A stretch of DNA of 59,487 nucleotides from Nemertoderma westbladi (lineage: Eukaryota > Xenacoelomorpha > Nemertodermatida > Nemertodermatidae): assembly GCA_032718475.1 (NCBI GenBank), contig JAUCBJ010008040.1, positions 1 through 59,487 of the forward strand, written 5' to 3'. The notes beneath the pieces were generated by a model. The model did not search any database. It saw only the letters and a list, made by a program, of their open reading frames with translations, and was not told where the DNA came from. Made by a program: the position numbers and the translations under genes. Of the stretch, positions 40,801 to 52,700 are shown in pieces; the stretch's first letter is position 1, and each line of letters begins with the position of its first letter.

Positions 40801-41245
40801 GGTAGCACTTTGTGACGGTTTGTATTGTAAACATATATATAAATTATACATATAGTGAGACACAAAATGTAACATAGGGGTCAGCTATTCATACAAGCCG
40901 TACTATTCTGACAAAAATTTACAGAAAATGGGCATCCTAAAAATTTAAAAACAAGCGCATCTCTTAGAAGACATATTAAGTTGTACGGATATTAAGTTTT
41001 GTTAATTTACTATGTATTTAAATGGTAAAATAATTAAAAAAATGTAATTTCTAAAATTATCGAAAAATGACTTACACTTTTATTTTAAAAGATAATTTAA
41101 GTGGATTTATATGTTTAATATATGAGAGAATCAATGCTAAAAATTACTTATCAAACCAGATAGCGGTTATTGTTATTAAATTTTGCATATGTAGATTCAA
41201 AATACAAAGGTAGCTGTACCGTCATTATTTAACAAATATTAATTG
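40801..41245 (+). repeat. Dispersed ~440-bp repeat, copy A
   Basis: Begins GGTAGCACTTTGTGACGGTTTGT and includes GACACAAAATGTAACAT. It ends near CATATGTAGATTCAAAATACAAAGGTAGC. It aligns with 41931-42390 over its full length. Confidence 0.8.
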
Positions 41246-41930
41246 ATTTATTCGAAATCTAACAATTTATTATCACAACTTTTTCATTGAAATAGTATTA
41301 TTTTTCCCCGTGGAAACATATTAACCATAAAAATGTAACAGAAGCTATTATTCTGAAACATTAATATTTTATAATTTTTCCTGAAGTAAATTTTCAGATT
41401 ATGTATTTAATAGGTATTTCTTTCAGTTTCATGATAATTTCCTAAATTGTTGTTTATTAATTAAAAGCATAAAACGTTTTACATCTCTAACTGCTATTAG
41501 AAAATCAACGCTACTTTCTGTTCAATTATTCAAGTCATATTCAAATTATTTATTTACTCAAACAGCCAATTTATTATTGAAGTATGAAAATCTGAGGATA
41601 TGGCAATGGTGCATAGAAGGTACAGTAATAAATTGCTTTCCTTGATATCGTAAAGTACGGAACGCCAGTAGTAGCTATCCAGTTTACCCATAATAAAAAA
41701 AGGTAAGACAAACTGAAAGAGAGAAGAGCTACATCGAGATGAATTAAATTTACTGATAGCCATACCCTGAAGGCATACACTAACGCATGACTCGCCCCTT
41801 ATGCTTCTGTGTCTGGCTCAATTTACCATTGCACATTATACTCATGCCTGGCATGTATTTGATTCACCTGAATCAACAAAACCGCTTTCTCAAATAAGTA
41901 TTAGTCAATGACGCTAAATAAAACAATAAG
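41246..41930. other. AT-rich spacer between repeat copies A and B
   Basis: Two short minus-strand frames near 41554-41780 have no recognisable content. No gene is seen. Confidence 0.45.
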
Positions 41931-42390
41931 GTAGCATTTTGCGACGGTTTGTGTTTTAAACATATATACAAATTATACATATATTGAAACACAAAATGTA
42001 ACATACATGTCAGCTACTCTTACAAGCCATATTATTTTCACGAAAAATTTCACAAAAATAACATCCTGATAATTTTATATCAAGCCCATTCTATTAGAAG
42101 AGTTATTAAGGTGTATGAATATATAAGTCCCGCAGCTTTTCAATGTATTTCAGTAGCAAAATTATTCAAAAATCAAAATTTCAAAAATTATCAAAAACAT
42201 AACTTCCCCTTTATTTTAAAAGATAATTTAAGTGGATTCATAAGTTGAATGCATAGGAGAATCTAAGCCAAAAATTACTTATCAACCCACTTAACGTTTA
42301 ATATTATTAAATTTTCCATATGTAGATTCAAAATACAAAGGTAGCAATACCGTCACTATTTAACAATTTATAATTGATTTATTCATAATT
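41931..42390 (+). repeat. Dispersed ~440-bp repeat, copy B
   Basis: Direct repeat of copy A with about 80-85 percent identity by eye, including GGTAGCATTTTGCGACGGTTTGT and CATATGTAGATTCAAAATACAAAGGTAGC. Copy C (44578-44902) is its inverse. Confidence 0.8.
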
Positions 42391-42462
42391 TAATTAATTA
42401 AATTAATTAAATTTAATTAATTTAATTAATTAAATTAATTAAATTTAATTAATTTAATTAAG
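42387..42462. repeat. TTAATTAAATTAATT palindromic simple repeat
   Basis: 76 bases made only of A and T in TTAATTAA/AATTAATT order, self-complementary over most of their length. Copy B ends in it. Confidence 0.85.
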
Positions 42463-42707
42463 AAAACATGCAGTTTTAATTAAATAGATATTAATTCTTC
42501 TCAATAAAACAATTAATGGGTGGGTATGCGAAATATACAGTATACTGTAATATGATTTGCAAAGAAAAATATTAAACAATTTACATGACTACAAATTGTA
42601 TATCGTCTTTGTATATCAAGCAATAAAGTCAATTATTATATTATTAATTGGCAACAAAGATCAATTATTTTATTCCAAACTTGGATTCTATTGCAAGGGA
42701 TTGATTG

Positions 42708-42808
42708 GACCGCACTGGTGTGAACTACAGATCGATTTCTCTACGATTTCTCGCGAACTCTTTCATTTTCTGTGACAGTTTACTGTGCGCGATATTGCTC
42801 TCGAAGTC
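42708..42808 (+). repeat. Inner inverted repeat, left arm
   Basis: GAACTACAGATCGATTTCTCTACGATTTCTCGCGAACTC ... GTGCGCGATATTGCTCTCG matches the reverse complement of 44152-44256 with about 80 percent identity by eye. Confidence 0.75.
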
Positions 42809-44151
42809 CAGCTATCGAACCGCGGAGAAACTTCGTGATTTTCTTTATAGACGTGGTCCTCTCTGAAGCTGATAATTCCACTTCCAACAGGTTAAATAAT
42901 AGTTGTTTTAACTTGTATTTATTTTCTTTTAAAACGTTTATATTTTGATTGTATAAAGGTTGGCTGGCAGCTGACAATGGCTAATTGTACATTGTATATA
43001 TTATTAAACTTACTCTAGAACGAAATAATTAATTCATAATAATTCAGATACGGCAGACTTTCGACGCGACGACAGAAATCATCCCTCCTCCTAGTGGAAA
43101 ATCGGCGCTGATTACTCCCAAAATTAAAACTGTCACCTGTACTAATGACTTTAGTTTATTGCTTTGGTTAGAATAACGTATCACTGCAACCCGCTCTTTT
43201 CCCTAGTAGATAATTTAACATTGCAACAAGATATAAATATAAATGAGGACTACTTGCGCCAATGTATATGTTTGATTTAATGGTGCAAATTGATTGCAAA
43301 CATATTTTAATAATAATATTAATAATCAGATAATAAATAAATAGTAATCCAATATGAAGTTGTTACAAATAATATTTAAGTACAATATTTACATTACGTG
43401 CTAATAAATTCCTTTCCCAAGCCAATATTTTTCTTACTACAGTACAAACCGCATAACAGCATTTGGTTAATTAAATGCAGCTTATTTACTGTTCTCTGAT
43501 TGGGCGAGACCAGACGTCTATTAAATGGTTGGAGTATAAGACATTTAAGGAAAGGTGGGTTGACTCATTGTATTGTGTTATCAAGGTGTAGGGCCTACGT
43601 ACACCTTATGTGTTATGCATTGTATTGTGCATTCTGTTCAATTGTTCGTTGCCAAGCAACCACATACAGTCATAATAAACTCGAATAAATAAACAACCTG
43701 TTAGGCCTACCAAATGCAGTACAGCAGTAGTAGCCTCTCCTCTACTACCACTACCACACATCAACAGATGGGCTTGAGTTGGTATTAATTTTTTTATTTA
43801 CAGTTTGTTGGTAGTAGGCCTACTGTAGTACATAGTCGATGTTGAAGCGCAGGCGATCACTGAAGGCACTTTTGGCGCTACTTTAATGTGAGATTCACTT
43901 ACAATCTGCCTTTCGCTCTGGCGAAACACACTCGGAATACCGGTACCCACACCCAATGCTGAACTTTTCAACTGTTTCGATACATCTGATTACGATTCTT
44001 CTACGACCTGCCGTTCCCTGAATAAGACTTCGCTATCAAAAAAATGTGGTCTTGGCGTCTTAGAATCGAAGTTGGTAAAGGAAACATCAGCTCCGGTGAG
44101 AAGAACAACTGAAGTAAACAACTGACTGACTGAGTTCCTCCGCTGTTAGAG
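42809..44151. other. Interior of the fold-back arrangement, no clear gene
   Basis: A minus-strand frame at 42780-42977 (LKQLLFNLLEVELSASERTT) and a plus-strand frame at 43500-43688 are open but unrecognised. CTACTACCACTACCAC and TAGGCCTAC words are frequent near 43700-43830. Confidence 0.35.
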
Positions 44152-44256
44152 AGCGCTATATCGCGCACAGCAAATTGTAAGAGTTCGAGAAACTGGAAGA
44201 GTTCGCGAGAAATCGTAGATAAATTGTTCTGTAGTTCAACAGCGTGGTGGCCCACT
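44152..44256 (-). repeat. Inner inverted repeat, right arm
   Basis: Inverse of 42708-42808. Both contain CTACGATTTCTCGCGAACTC in the same relative place. Confidence 0.75.
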
Positions 44257-44577
44257 CCCTCCCGATAATTTCTTCATATTTTTAATAATAATTTTAAACT
44301 AAAGATAATTTCTTCGATTGAGTGTTTGGAATAAACGTATACGCACGTATACTGAGCGGCCCGGAGGTTGACCTCTCAGCATATGGATTCTGTCGCCGCC
44401 GCCGTAACGAACATGCATCACACAGACTCCAAGAAACAGATGGGATTGGAGGATGAAAACCAATAATGACTTACATCAACCAAACAAACTTCCGTCTCAT
44501 GTAATACACACTACACAGTCGCCTAAGCAGACAACTCACAATCACATCCTGATCCGCAACCTGGGAAATTGTTATAT

Positions 44578-44902
44578 ATTGTCGGTACTGCTACATTTGT
44601 ATTTTGAATCTACATATGCAAAATTTAATAATATTATTAATCGTTAAGTGGGTTGATAAGTAATTTTTAGCTTTGATTCTCCCATATATTAAACTTATAA
44701 ATCCACTTAAAATATATTTTAAAATAAAGGGGAAGTTATCTTTTTGATAGTTTCTGAAATTTAAATTTTTTAATTATTTTACTATTGAAATACATTGGAA
44801 AATTAACAAGACTTAATATTCATACACCTTAATAACCGTTATAATAGATGGGGTTGATTTAAAATTATCTGGATGTTATTTTTGTGGAAATTTTCGTAAT
44901 AA
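44578..44902 (-). repeat. Dispersed ~440-bp repeat, copy C (inverted, partial)
   Basis: The reverse complement reads as copies A and B from GTCACTTTT-type sequence to CATATGTAGATTCAAAATACAAATGTAGC. It lacks the first ~100 bp. Confidence 0.78.
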
Positions 44903-45081
44903 TATACTCGTAATAATAATAAACTAATACTTATTTGGGAAAGCGATCCAGCAACAATACTATACATTGGCTTATATTAGAAGCGAAATACAAATATATT
45001 TTTTTTACGATAACTGTTTTAAGTAACACGAATTAATTACAATTACTCTATCTGTTTCGAAACAGGTCAGATAAGTAGGGT

Positions 45082-45098
45082 GGGGGGGGGGGGGGGGG
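45082..45098 (+). repeat. Poly-G tract (17 G)
   Basis: An uninterrupted G run between AT-rich sequence and the start of the 1.48-kb tandem duplication. Confidence 0.9.
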
Positions 45099-45147
45099 AT
45101 AAACACCCTCTGGTTAAAATATTAGTTTGTTTTTCTTATCTTTTCTG

Positions 45148-46628
45148 GTGTATAATTTGATTAGTATTTACGATTTTCACTTTCAGGCATGTCGACCCTT
45201 AGTGTGACGGGATCCAAGAGGGATCCCGGTTTATCCGTTGTTAGTTTACGCGTCCCCGCCGTGTGTAAAGAGTGAATGAGTTTGTGCTGTTCGTCGTATA
45301 TAATGTTTGGGTATAGAGATATAGATACAGATATAGATATGAGATAATATTGTTGTTGTACACGGAAGGCGGGATATGGTAACTAAAGTCCCGGTCCTTC
45401 CCTAGCTAAACTATGTAACCTAAACTAGCACCAGTATTGCACTGAGATAACTGAATTGATATGATTACTGCCAAGTGGCTATATTGCACGGTTGGCCTTG
45501 TTACTCTACCTAATCGATGCCTTTCCCCCCTCTGATTGGTTGATACCCTTGTTGGCGCCCTTTGGAGTGTTCCCGTTCACTCCCCCTGTTCTCTCTGGGT
45601 TAGGGGTTAGGCCCCTGACCCTCATTGTGTGTTTCCTTCCCATTCTTATTGGGATGGCACGAGTTGGTTAATTACCCAATCTCGTGGCTCCCAATATTGC
45701 TTATTGGCTAAACTTTATGGGGTGTTAGCGGGATTGAATAAGCTAACACTCCCCCCCCATGCTATCTTCCCGGTAAGAAGATAGCATCAACCAAAAAAGT
45801 GCGCTACAATCCTGCTGGATCCCGATCTAGTATCGGGTGTGGGGTGGAATTATCTTCTCTCGGAGCCGGCTTTCCAGGCCGCTCCCTATGGGTATGATAA
45901 TGCTACCCTGTGTGCCTGGCGTCTCATGTCGGGCCGATCGCGCTCACCTCTCACGCAACTTTTGTTTCCCCAACACTTCCGCCCTATCTCTTCTTCACTC
46001 TCATCCTAACTCTCTCATACACTCGGACCTCCTCGTCCCTCACTCAGCCTCTTATTCTCCCCCCCCCCCCCCACACTAGAATTGCGTCCGCACTCTCTCT
46101 GTACTTCGCACTATTACTGCGTCCCTCAACCCCATCTCGATTACCTCATTCCTTCTGACGAATCTCCCCCCCCCCCCTCTTGTGCCGTCGCACTCAAGAA
46201 GCGTGAAACCGTCTGGTGTCTCGTCCATAGTGCCATAGTCAGCCATCCCCCAGTCCCAGTAGCTAATTGAGAAAGGTTGTATGACTATATAGTACTTACT
46301 CCGAACGTAATATTTGTAGATTACTAATTACTACGTACGTACATACAAATTGCACTTATATGATTATTTGGATTAATTAAATTTGTACTTAATAGTTCGT
46401 ACGTCTCATGTGGCGCCTTCCAGGCGCACTACATCAATGCCTCAGTCCATCCCTCCTTGGCGTCCGTGGTGTCCCCGAAAGTTGCACTTCGGACATCGGT
46501 TCTGCAACCGTGGACACGCTCCCATCCTGTGGCTCGTCTCGTGGCAGTAGAGACAGCTGGTCCCTTTCTGGAACCGGTACAAGCAGCTCCTTTCCTGGTG
46601 GGTCTGTCTCCCACAGTAGCCGCAACCG
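45148..46628 (+). repeat. 1.48-kb tandem duplication, unit 1
   Basis: Begins GGTGTATAATTTGATTAG and ends CAGTAGCCGCAACC. The next unit starts at once. Contents are a GGGATCCAAGAGGGATCCC palindrome, a GCTATCTTCCCGGTAAGAAGATAGC hairpin (about 45761-45786), poly-C runs and, on minus near its end, a Gag-like zinc-knuckle segment. It differs from unit 2 mainly in C-run lengths and a few substitutions, so the duplication is young. Confidence 0.92.
46429..46627 (-). pseudogene. Gag-like zinc-knuckle fragment, copy in unit 1
   Basis: In the frame matching the second copy, CxxC...H...C knuckle remnants are seen (YCGRQTHQ, YCHETSHRMGACPR). The upstream part present beyond unit 2 is missing, because unit 1 is joined directly to unit 2 at 46628. 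It is therefore truncated at its 5' side. The sequence is almost identical to 47903-48102. Confidence 0.55.
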
Positions 46629-48102
46629 GTGTATAATTTGATTAGTATTTACGATTTTCACTTTCAGGCATGTCGACCCTTAGTGTGACGGGATCCAAGA
46701 GGGATCCCGGTTTATCCGTTGTTAGTTTACGCGTCCCCGCCGTGTGTAAAGAGTGAATGAGTTTGTGCTGTTCGTCGTATATAATGTTTGGGTATAGAGA
46801 TATAGATACAGATATAGATATGAGATAATATTGTTGTTGTACACGGAAGGCGGGATATGGTAACTAAAGTCCCGGTCCTTCCCTAGCTAAACTATGTAAC
46901 CTAAACTAGCACCAGTATTGCACTGAGATAACTGAATTGATATGATTACTGCCAAGTGGCTATATTGCACGGTTGGCCTTGTTACTCTACCTAATCGATG
47001 CCTTTCCCCCCTCTGATTGGTTGATACCCTTGTTGGCGCCCTTTGGAGTGTTCCCGTTCACTCCCCCTGTTCTCTCTGGGTTAGGGGTTTGGCCCCTGAC
47101 CCTCATTGTGTGTTTCCTTCCAATTCTTATTGGGATGGCACGAGTTGGTTAATTACCCAATCTCGTGGCTCCCAATATTGCTTATTGGCTAAACTTTATG
47201 GGGTGTTAGCGGGATTGAATAAGCTAACACTCCCCCCCATGCTATCTTCCCGGTAAGAAGATAGCATCAACCAAAAAAGTGCGCTACAATCCCGCTGGAT
47301 CCCGATCTAGTATCGGGTGTGGGGTGGAATTATCTTCTCTCGGAGCCGGCTTTCCAGGCCGCTCCCTATGGGTATGATAATGCTACCCTGTGTGCCTGGC
47401 GTCTCATGTCGGGCCGATCGCGCTCACCTCTCACGCAACTTTTGTTTCCCCAACACTTCCGCCCTATCTCTTCTTCACTCTCATCCTAACTCTCTCATAC
47501 ACTCGGACCTCCTCGTCCCTCACTCAGCCTCTTATTCTCCCCCCCCCCCCCACACTAGAATTGCGTCCGCACTCTCTCTGTACTTCGCACTATTACTGCG
47601 TCCCTCAACCCCATCTCGATTACCTCATTCCTTCTGACGAATCTCCCCCCCCCTCTTGTGCCGTCGCACTCAAGAAGCGTGAAACCGTCTGGTGTCTCGT
47701 CCACAGTGCCATAGTCAGCCATCCCCCAGTCCCAGTAGCTAATTGAGAAAGGTTGTATGACTATAGTACTTACTCCGAACGTAATATTTGTAGATTACTA
47801 ATTACTACGTACGTACATACAAATTGCACTTATATGATTATTTGGATTAATTAAATTTGTACTTAATAGTTCGTACGTCTCATGTGGCGCCTTCCAGGCG
47901 CACTACATCAATACCTCAGTCCATCCCTCCTTGGCGTCCGTGGTGTCCCCGAAAGTTGCACTTCGGACATCGGTTCTGCAACCGTGGACACGCTCCCATC
48001 CTGTGGCTCGTCTCGTGGCAGTAGAGACAGCTGGTCCCTTTCTGGAACCGGTACAAGCAGCTCCTTTCCTGGTGGGTCTGTCTCCCACAGTAGCCGCAAC
48101 CG
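46629..48102 (+). repeat. 1.48-kb tandem duplication, unit 2
   Basis: Head-to-tail copy of 45148-46628 with offset 1,481 bp at its start. It ends with the same CAGTAGCCGCAACCG. After 48102 the sequence continues into unique DNA that extends the minus-strand zinc-knuckle frame, so unit 2 carries the original junction. Confidence 0.92.
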
Positions 48103-48230
48103 AGTACCAATGTCTCCCGCCCCACGTCGTCTTTCATCCAAAGCGATCTCCGCGGTCTGTGGAGTCGCTGATAGGCGAACTTCTAGACGTTAGCGTCCCT
48201 GTCTACGTCGATCTCCTCGCCCCTCCCGAT
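47916..48230 (-). pseudogene. Gag-like zinc-knuckle protein fragment
   Basis: The minus-strand frame 48137-47916 shows three clustered knuckles: CGYCGRQTHQERSC, CLYCHETSHRMGAC and CPKCNFRGHHGR. These resemble retroelement Gag/nucleocapsid zinc knuckles that bind element RNA. Frames further upstream (to about 48230) are rich in Arg, Ser and Asp and could belong to the same protein. The stop at 47916 is inside the duplicated unit. Protease and polymerase parts are not visible nearby, so the parent element is incomplete. A cellular CCHC protein is the alternative. Confidence 0.5.
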
Positions 48231-49766
48231 AAATCAGGTGGGACAACCAATCAAAATTTTATTTATATTTTATCGGATAGGCTATTTCTATAAATGCCAC
48301 TATTACTGTATTACCGGCCGACCGGTACTGTTGAGGTTGACTGTATTACAGTATTACCGGCAGACCGGCAGACCGGTACCGGTACTGTTAATTAAATCTG
48401 CTAGTGTATATATGTGTTTATGTTTTGGTTGATTGTGTGAATTATCGTATTCGTGGTCAGGTGTGGTGTGTACCGGCAACTGTTACTGTACCTTACTGCC
48501 TTAGTTATGCTGTTATGTGTATATATCATATCAGTATACAGGTATATGTCTGTATGTATGGAGCGTTTTGTTTGTGTGTATGGTCATTGCTGCATAGTAA
48601 AATAGACAATTTTTTTGGATTTATTGTCGTTAAGGGTAACAGGTAAGGCCCAGTAGCGGAAGTTTTCGAATAAACATCCAAGAGCTGTCAACTGGCGATC
48701 TATTCTGTTCTGGTTGATATTAAAGGCTGCTTGGTGTGAGACTTTTGTACTGTCGGCGTCTTTTTTGTGGACTTGAAAGAAAAAGTCATGGAAAAGGTAA
48801 GTTTCATTATATTTTGTCTATAGTCCGTTAGTAGATTTATAATACCGGTACATTATATTTCAAGTTAATTGTGGTATTATAACGCCCTGGATCAGGTGAA
48901 AAGGGTAGGTAAACAAGTATTTTAATACGGTCCCGTCATTAACTAGGCAGCTAGACCAATCTCTATAGCGGAATAGTGTCTATATTACAGTATATATACT
49001 GATATACCGGTACTTTTGCTCTTTTGTATAATATATGTTTAGAACCCTGATAAATAGGCCTATATTTATATATTTACCGGTTCTATGAAGGTATATTACA
49101 GTATTATATGGATGGCTAGACGTTGTAGTTGTTGAGTCTTTAAGCACAACCTGCACTGCAACATAGTTGTAGGGTATAGGCCTACTAATAATTTACTGTA
49201 ATTAAAAGTAGGTCATTTAAATATGCCTTATGTTATATAATACTATGCCCATTTGTTCAGTTTCTCTATACTTTATAATTTGAGTAGCCCATGGCGCAAT
49301 TACATATAATTATTGATAGTCTATTCAATTGATCTTTTTTACTTACTTCTGTACTTATGTTATGTATTGCAGTAGGCAGGTAAGCTAGGCTACCGGTACT
49401 GTGCGACTTGCAATTGCAGAATTGTATAACCTTTGTTTGGGTTTTATTACCGTATTATATTGGATATTTGGTCATAGGCCTATCCAAAATCCCAAGATAT
49501 AGTTACATTCGTTCTAGATCATTAGAGTAAACGTGCAGACGTGTATCGTGTTGGTAGGCCTGGTCTACTACACTTGTATAGATATATACTGTAGATAGGT
49601 TACAATAGCCTACTATCAAACTATATACATTCTCATCTAGCTTACAGCAACCAATATTGAATTATTTAAGAACAGTAGTCATACACAAAACATACCGGTA
49701 CCAGTTAAATTTTCTGCCAGTATAAAGTACATATTTTTATTTACCTATTTCTATTTACATACCTTT
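48231..49766. other. Upstream region of the BEL/Pao gene; possible leader exon
   Basis: No LTR copy matching the 3' side was found. TACCGGTA and TAGGCCTA words are dense here (48310-48390, 49005-49090, 49385-49395, 49540-49700). At 48788-48801 an ATGGAAAAG is followed directly by GTAAGT, a good splice donor. This is about 1 kb before the gag ATG and may be a leader exon. A TTGGTGTGAGACTTTTG stretch at 48731 resembles a primer-binding site beginning TGG, but this is weak. Confidence 0.4.
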
Positions 49767-52700
49767 ATGTCTCAAATTGAGAACCTTAGTGAGATCGGTA
49801 GTGAGACTGACCTTTCCATAGCATCAGAAAATATGTCTATTGTTAGTCAAAGTGTTAGTGAAGAAAACACAGAGTCTAGTGATGCAAATAGGAATAACCT
49901 TGATGTGCATTTGGGATGTTCAAACAAGCATTTACCATCTAAGAGAGCACAAGGATTTAGATTAGCATTTTCTGAGAAGGTTAAGAAGGTACTAAGGGTA
50001 GCTTATCAACAGGAGCGAGATACTACTATTTCATATGTTGCACTAAATGACTTTGTCAAACAGATAACCGTGGCATATTATAGTACAAGTAATTCCTATA
50101 AAGAACTAGAGTTAGAACTTACAAACTTTGACAGTAAAAATTATAAGTCTCAATATACCAGCATCACTACAGCTAGAGACAAAACATTAGAATGTAGTAT
50201 AGATGCTATTAAGAGATTGCAGATCATAGCTCACCAGTGTCAATTTGCAACTTTAAATGTTGACTTAATATTTGGGCCCTTAGCTCAGTCGGCTTTCCAA
50301 GAGGATCCTTCTAGGTCAGATGATACAATGATGAAACAGCCATCAGCTGCACAGTTCATTGATGAAGTAGAAAGGTTGGAATCACAAGTTGAACCACAAG
50401 ATTCAGTGTCAAATGTTACTAAGGGTACAATTGATGAAATAATAAGAACAGAGCAGGAGAATCAGGAGTTACAAATAGGTTTGGCTCATAAACGCCTAGT
50501 ATTACAAGCAGAACATAGACAACGACAATTAGAAATAGAAAAAGAACGGCTTATTTTGCAAGAAAAGGCATTGAAGGATGAGCTAGATATCAAACGTCAA
50601 GAAGAGGAACTGAAAATTAAGTTAAATTCTTCTACTAGAGTAGCAAAAATAATTAATTGCATGAGGACTAGTTCAATGAAATCTGGATCTGCAGTATCTT
50701 CTACTGCTGCAAGTAAAAGTTCTAAAAGGTCAAGTCTATTAACATTTCTTCATGCTGAACCTAGTGCTAGTATAAAACAGACCCATATAAATTCTACAGT
50801 GAATGTTACTTCATCACTATTGAAGCCAACCATAAGATGTCAAGGTACCAGTTATTCCACAGCAGTGGAAAGTAGTTTGAGTGTGTCATCCAATGTTGCA
50901 CCATTATCAGTTACATCACCACATGTCCAAACAATAACAACCTCATCAAGTGGTTATGTTGTTGGTCAAAATACAGTACCCCAAGACCAACCACTATTTT
51001 TCATTGAACCTTTGCAACAGGATGTAAGATCTAAGCAAATGTCAACTCAGATATCTCAGGTGGAATCAAATAGAGGGAAAGTACACACCTCGACACCTTG
51101 TAACATAAATCAACAATCTAAGGAAGATATTAGTAAGAAATCCACTGATATTCTTAAAACAGTTCCAACAAGTTGTCATTCAGATCATTTTTCTTCTAGG
51201 ATATTCATAAACAAGAATAGGTATAGTAAAGCCCCTGATCATGTTTCTGATTCTAAGAATATTTCAGAGGATAGGTTTGTTCATATCAATAATATTCACA
51301 AGCAGTTAGATGATGTGGATAAAAGATTGATTTCAATGGAAAAGAGTATAAGAACATCAAAATCAGAAAATAATGAAGTGCTGGGGAGTATTTCTGAATC
51401 ACTATTCAATGAAATGGGTACTATGCGAAATAAAATGGATGAAATATCCTCAAATACATTATATATTAATGAGTTTCATGAATTACAGCAAAGTCATGCA
51501 ATATTGTCAGACATAGTCTTTGCAAAGCAACACAAGTATGATACAGAGGAAGAAGGTTTAGTTTGGGAAGGTTATCAGGAGAGAGGTCCTCCTAATCAGG
51601 CATATTCTGCACAAGCTCCAGGACTAGCGACAGCTGCGGTACAGTCTTCCAATAATGTCCATTATAATTCAGTATCCAAGCATCCAAATTCACATGCTAC
51701 CGAATTGGCCATGGGAGCGGCACAGTATAGGAATAATCAGAATTCCAGTTATACTAACCCTTCGTTTCTACAAGCTACAACTTCAAGAGTGTCCACGGGA
51801 GCGGCACAAGGTCATAATGATAATACAAATGTAATATCGCAGGCAACTAATGAGCCAAACTCAGTTCTATTTCCAAATGCATCAATTAATGCAGATTTAT
51901 CTCAGCGGCAATTACTTGTAAATACACCAGTTTCCAATACACCAACAGCACCTCCAAATTTAGATTACGCCACACAGCCAACAGCACATCATTATAGGAA
52001 TCCTCCAGGAATTATTGATTTATCTGGGGCAAGAATTGTTGAAGAAATGAGCAAATTAGCAGCTAAACAGTCATTGCCTCATCTATCCTTTCAGAAGTTC
52101 AGTGGTGATCCTCAAAAATGGTTAGGCTTTGTTTTAAATTTCCGTAGCTTTGTTTTAGACAAACCTTTTTCGGATACTGAGAAATATACGTACCTACTCA
52201 ATCTGCTTGACAAAGAACCCAAGAGATTTGTTGAGATTTATGATGGTACAAGAAATGCTTTTCAGAAGGCATGGGAATCTTTACAAGAACAATATGGAGA
52301 TGAAAGAAGCTTAGCATTGCAGCTTATGGATAGTATTTTCAGTGGTGACAGTATTAAGCATCCAAAAGATTTATTGTACTTTCAGAAGCAGTTACAATCA
52401 ACTCGAGATAAACTTTCAACCTTGAAATTTGACTATTTATTAGATGATTTCAGTAGGTTACCCAAAATTATAGCTAGACTTCCAGATTATGTAAGAAAGA
52501 AATGGAGAAGGAAGGCTCAAGATTTGAGGGATACCAATCGCCAAGAAACTCTAGATGATCTAATTTCTTTATTAAAGAAAGAAACAAAAGCTGAGAATGA
52601 CCCTATTTACTCAGACAGGGCATTAGGTTGTACTGAAAGACGACATCATGGTTTGTCATTTAAGATGTCAGAGACTATCACAGATTCAGCAGATAAAGTC

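Noticed and set aside
45837-47746. Plus-strand ORFs in the 1.48-kb duplicated units
   Set aside because: They pass through poly-C runs that differ in length between the two units, which changes the frame. The minus-strand zinc-knuckle frame is the better supported reading.
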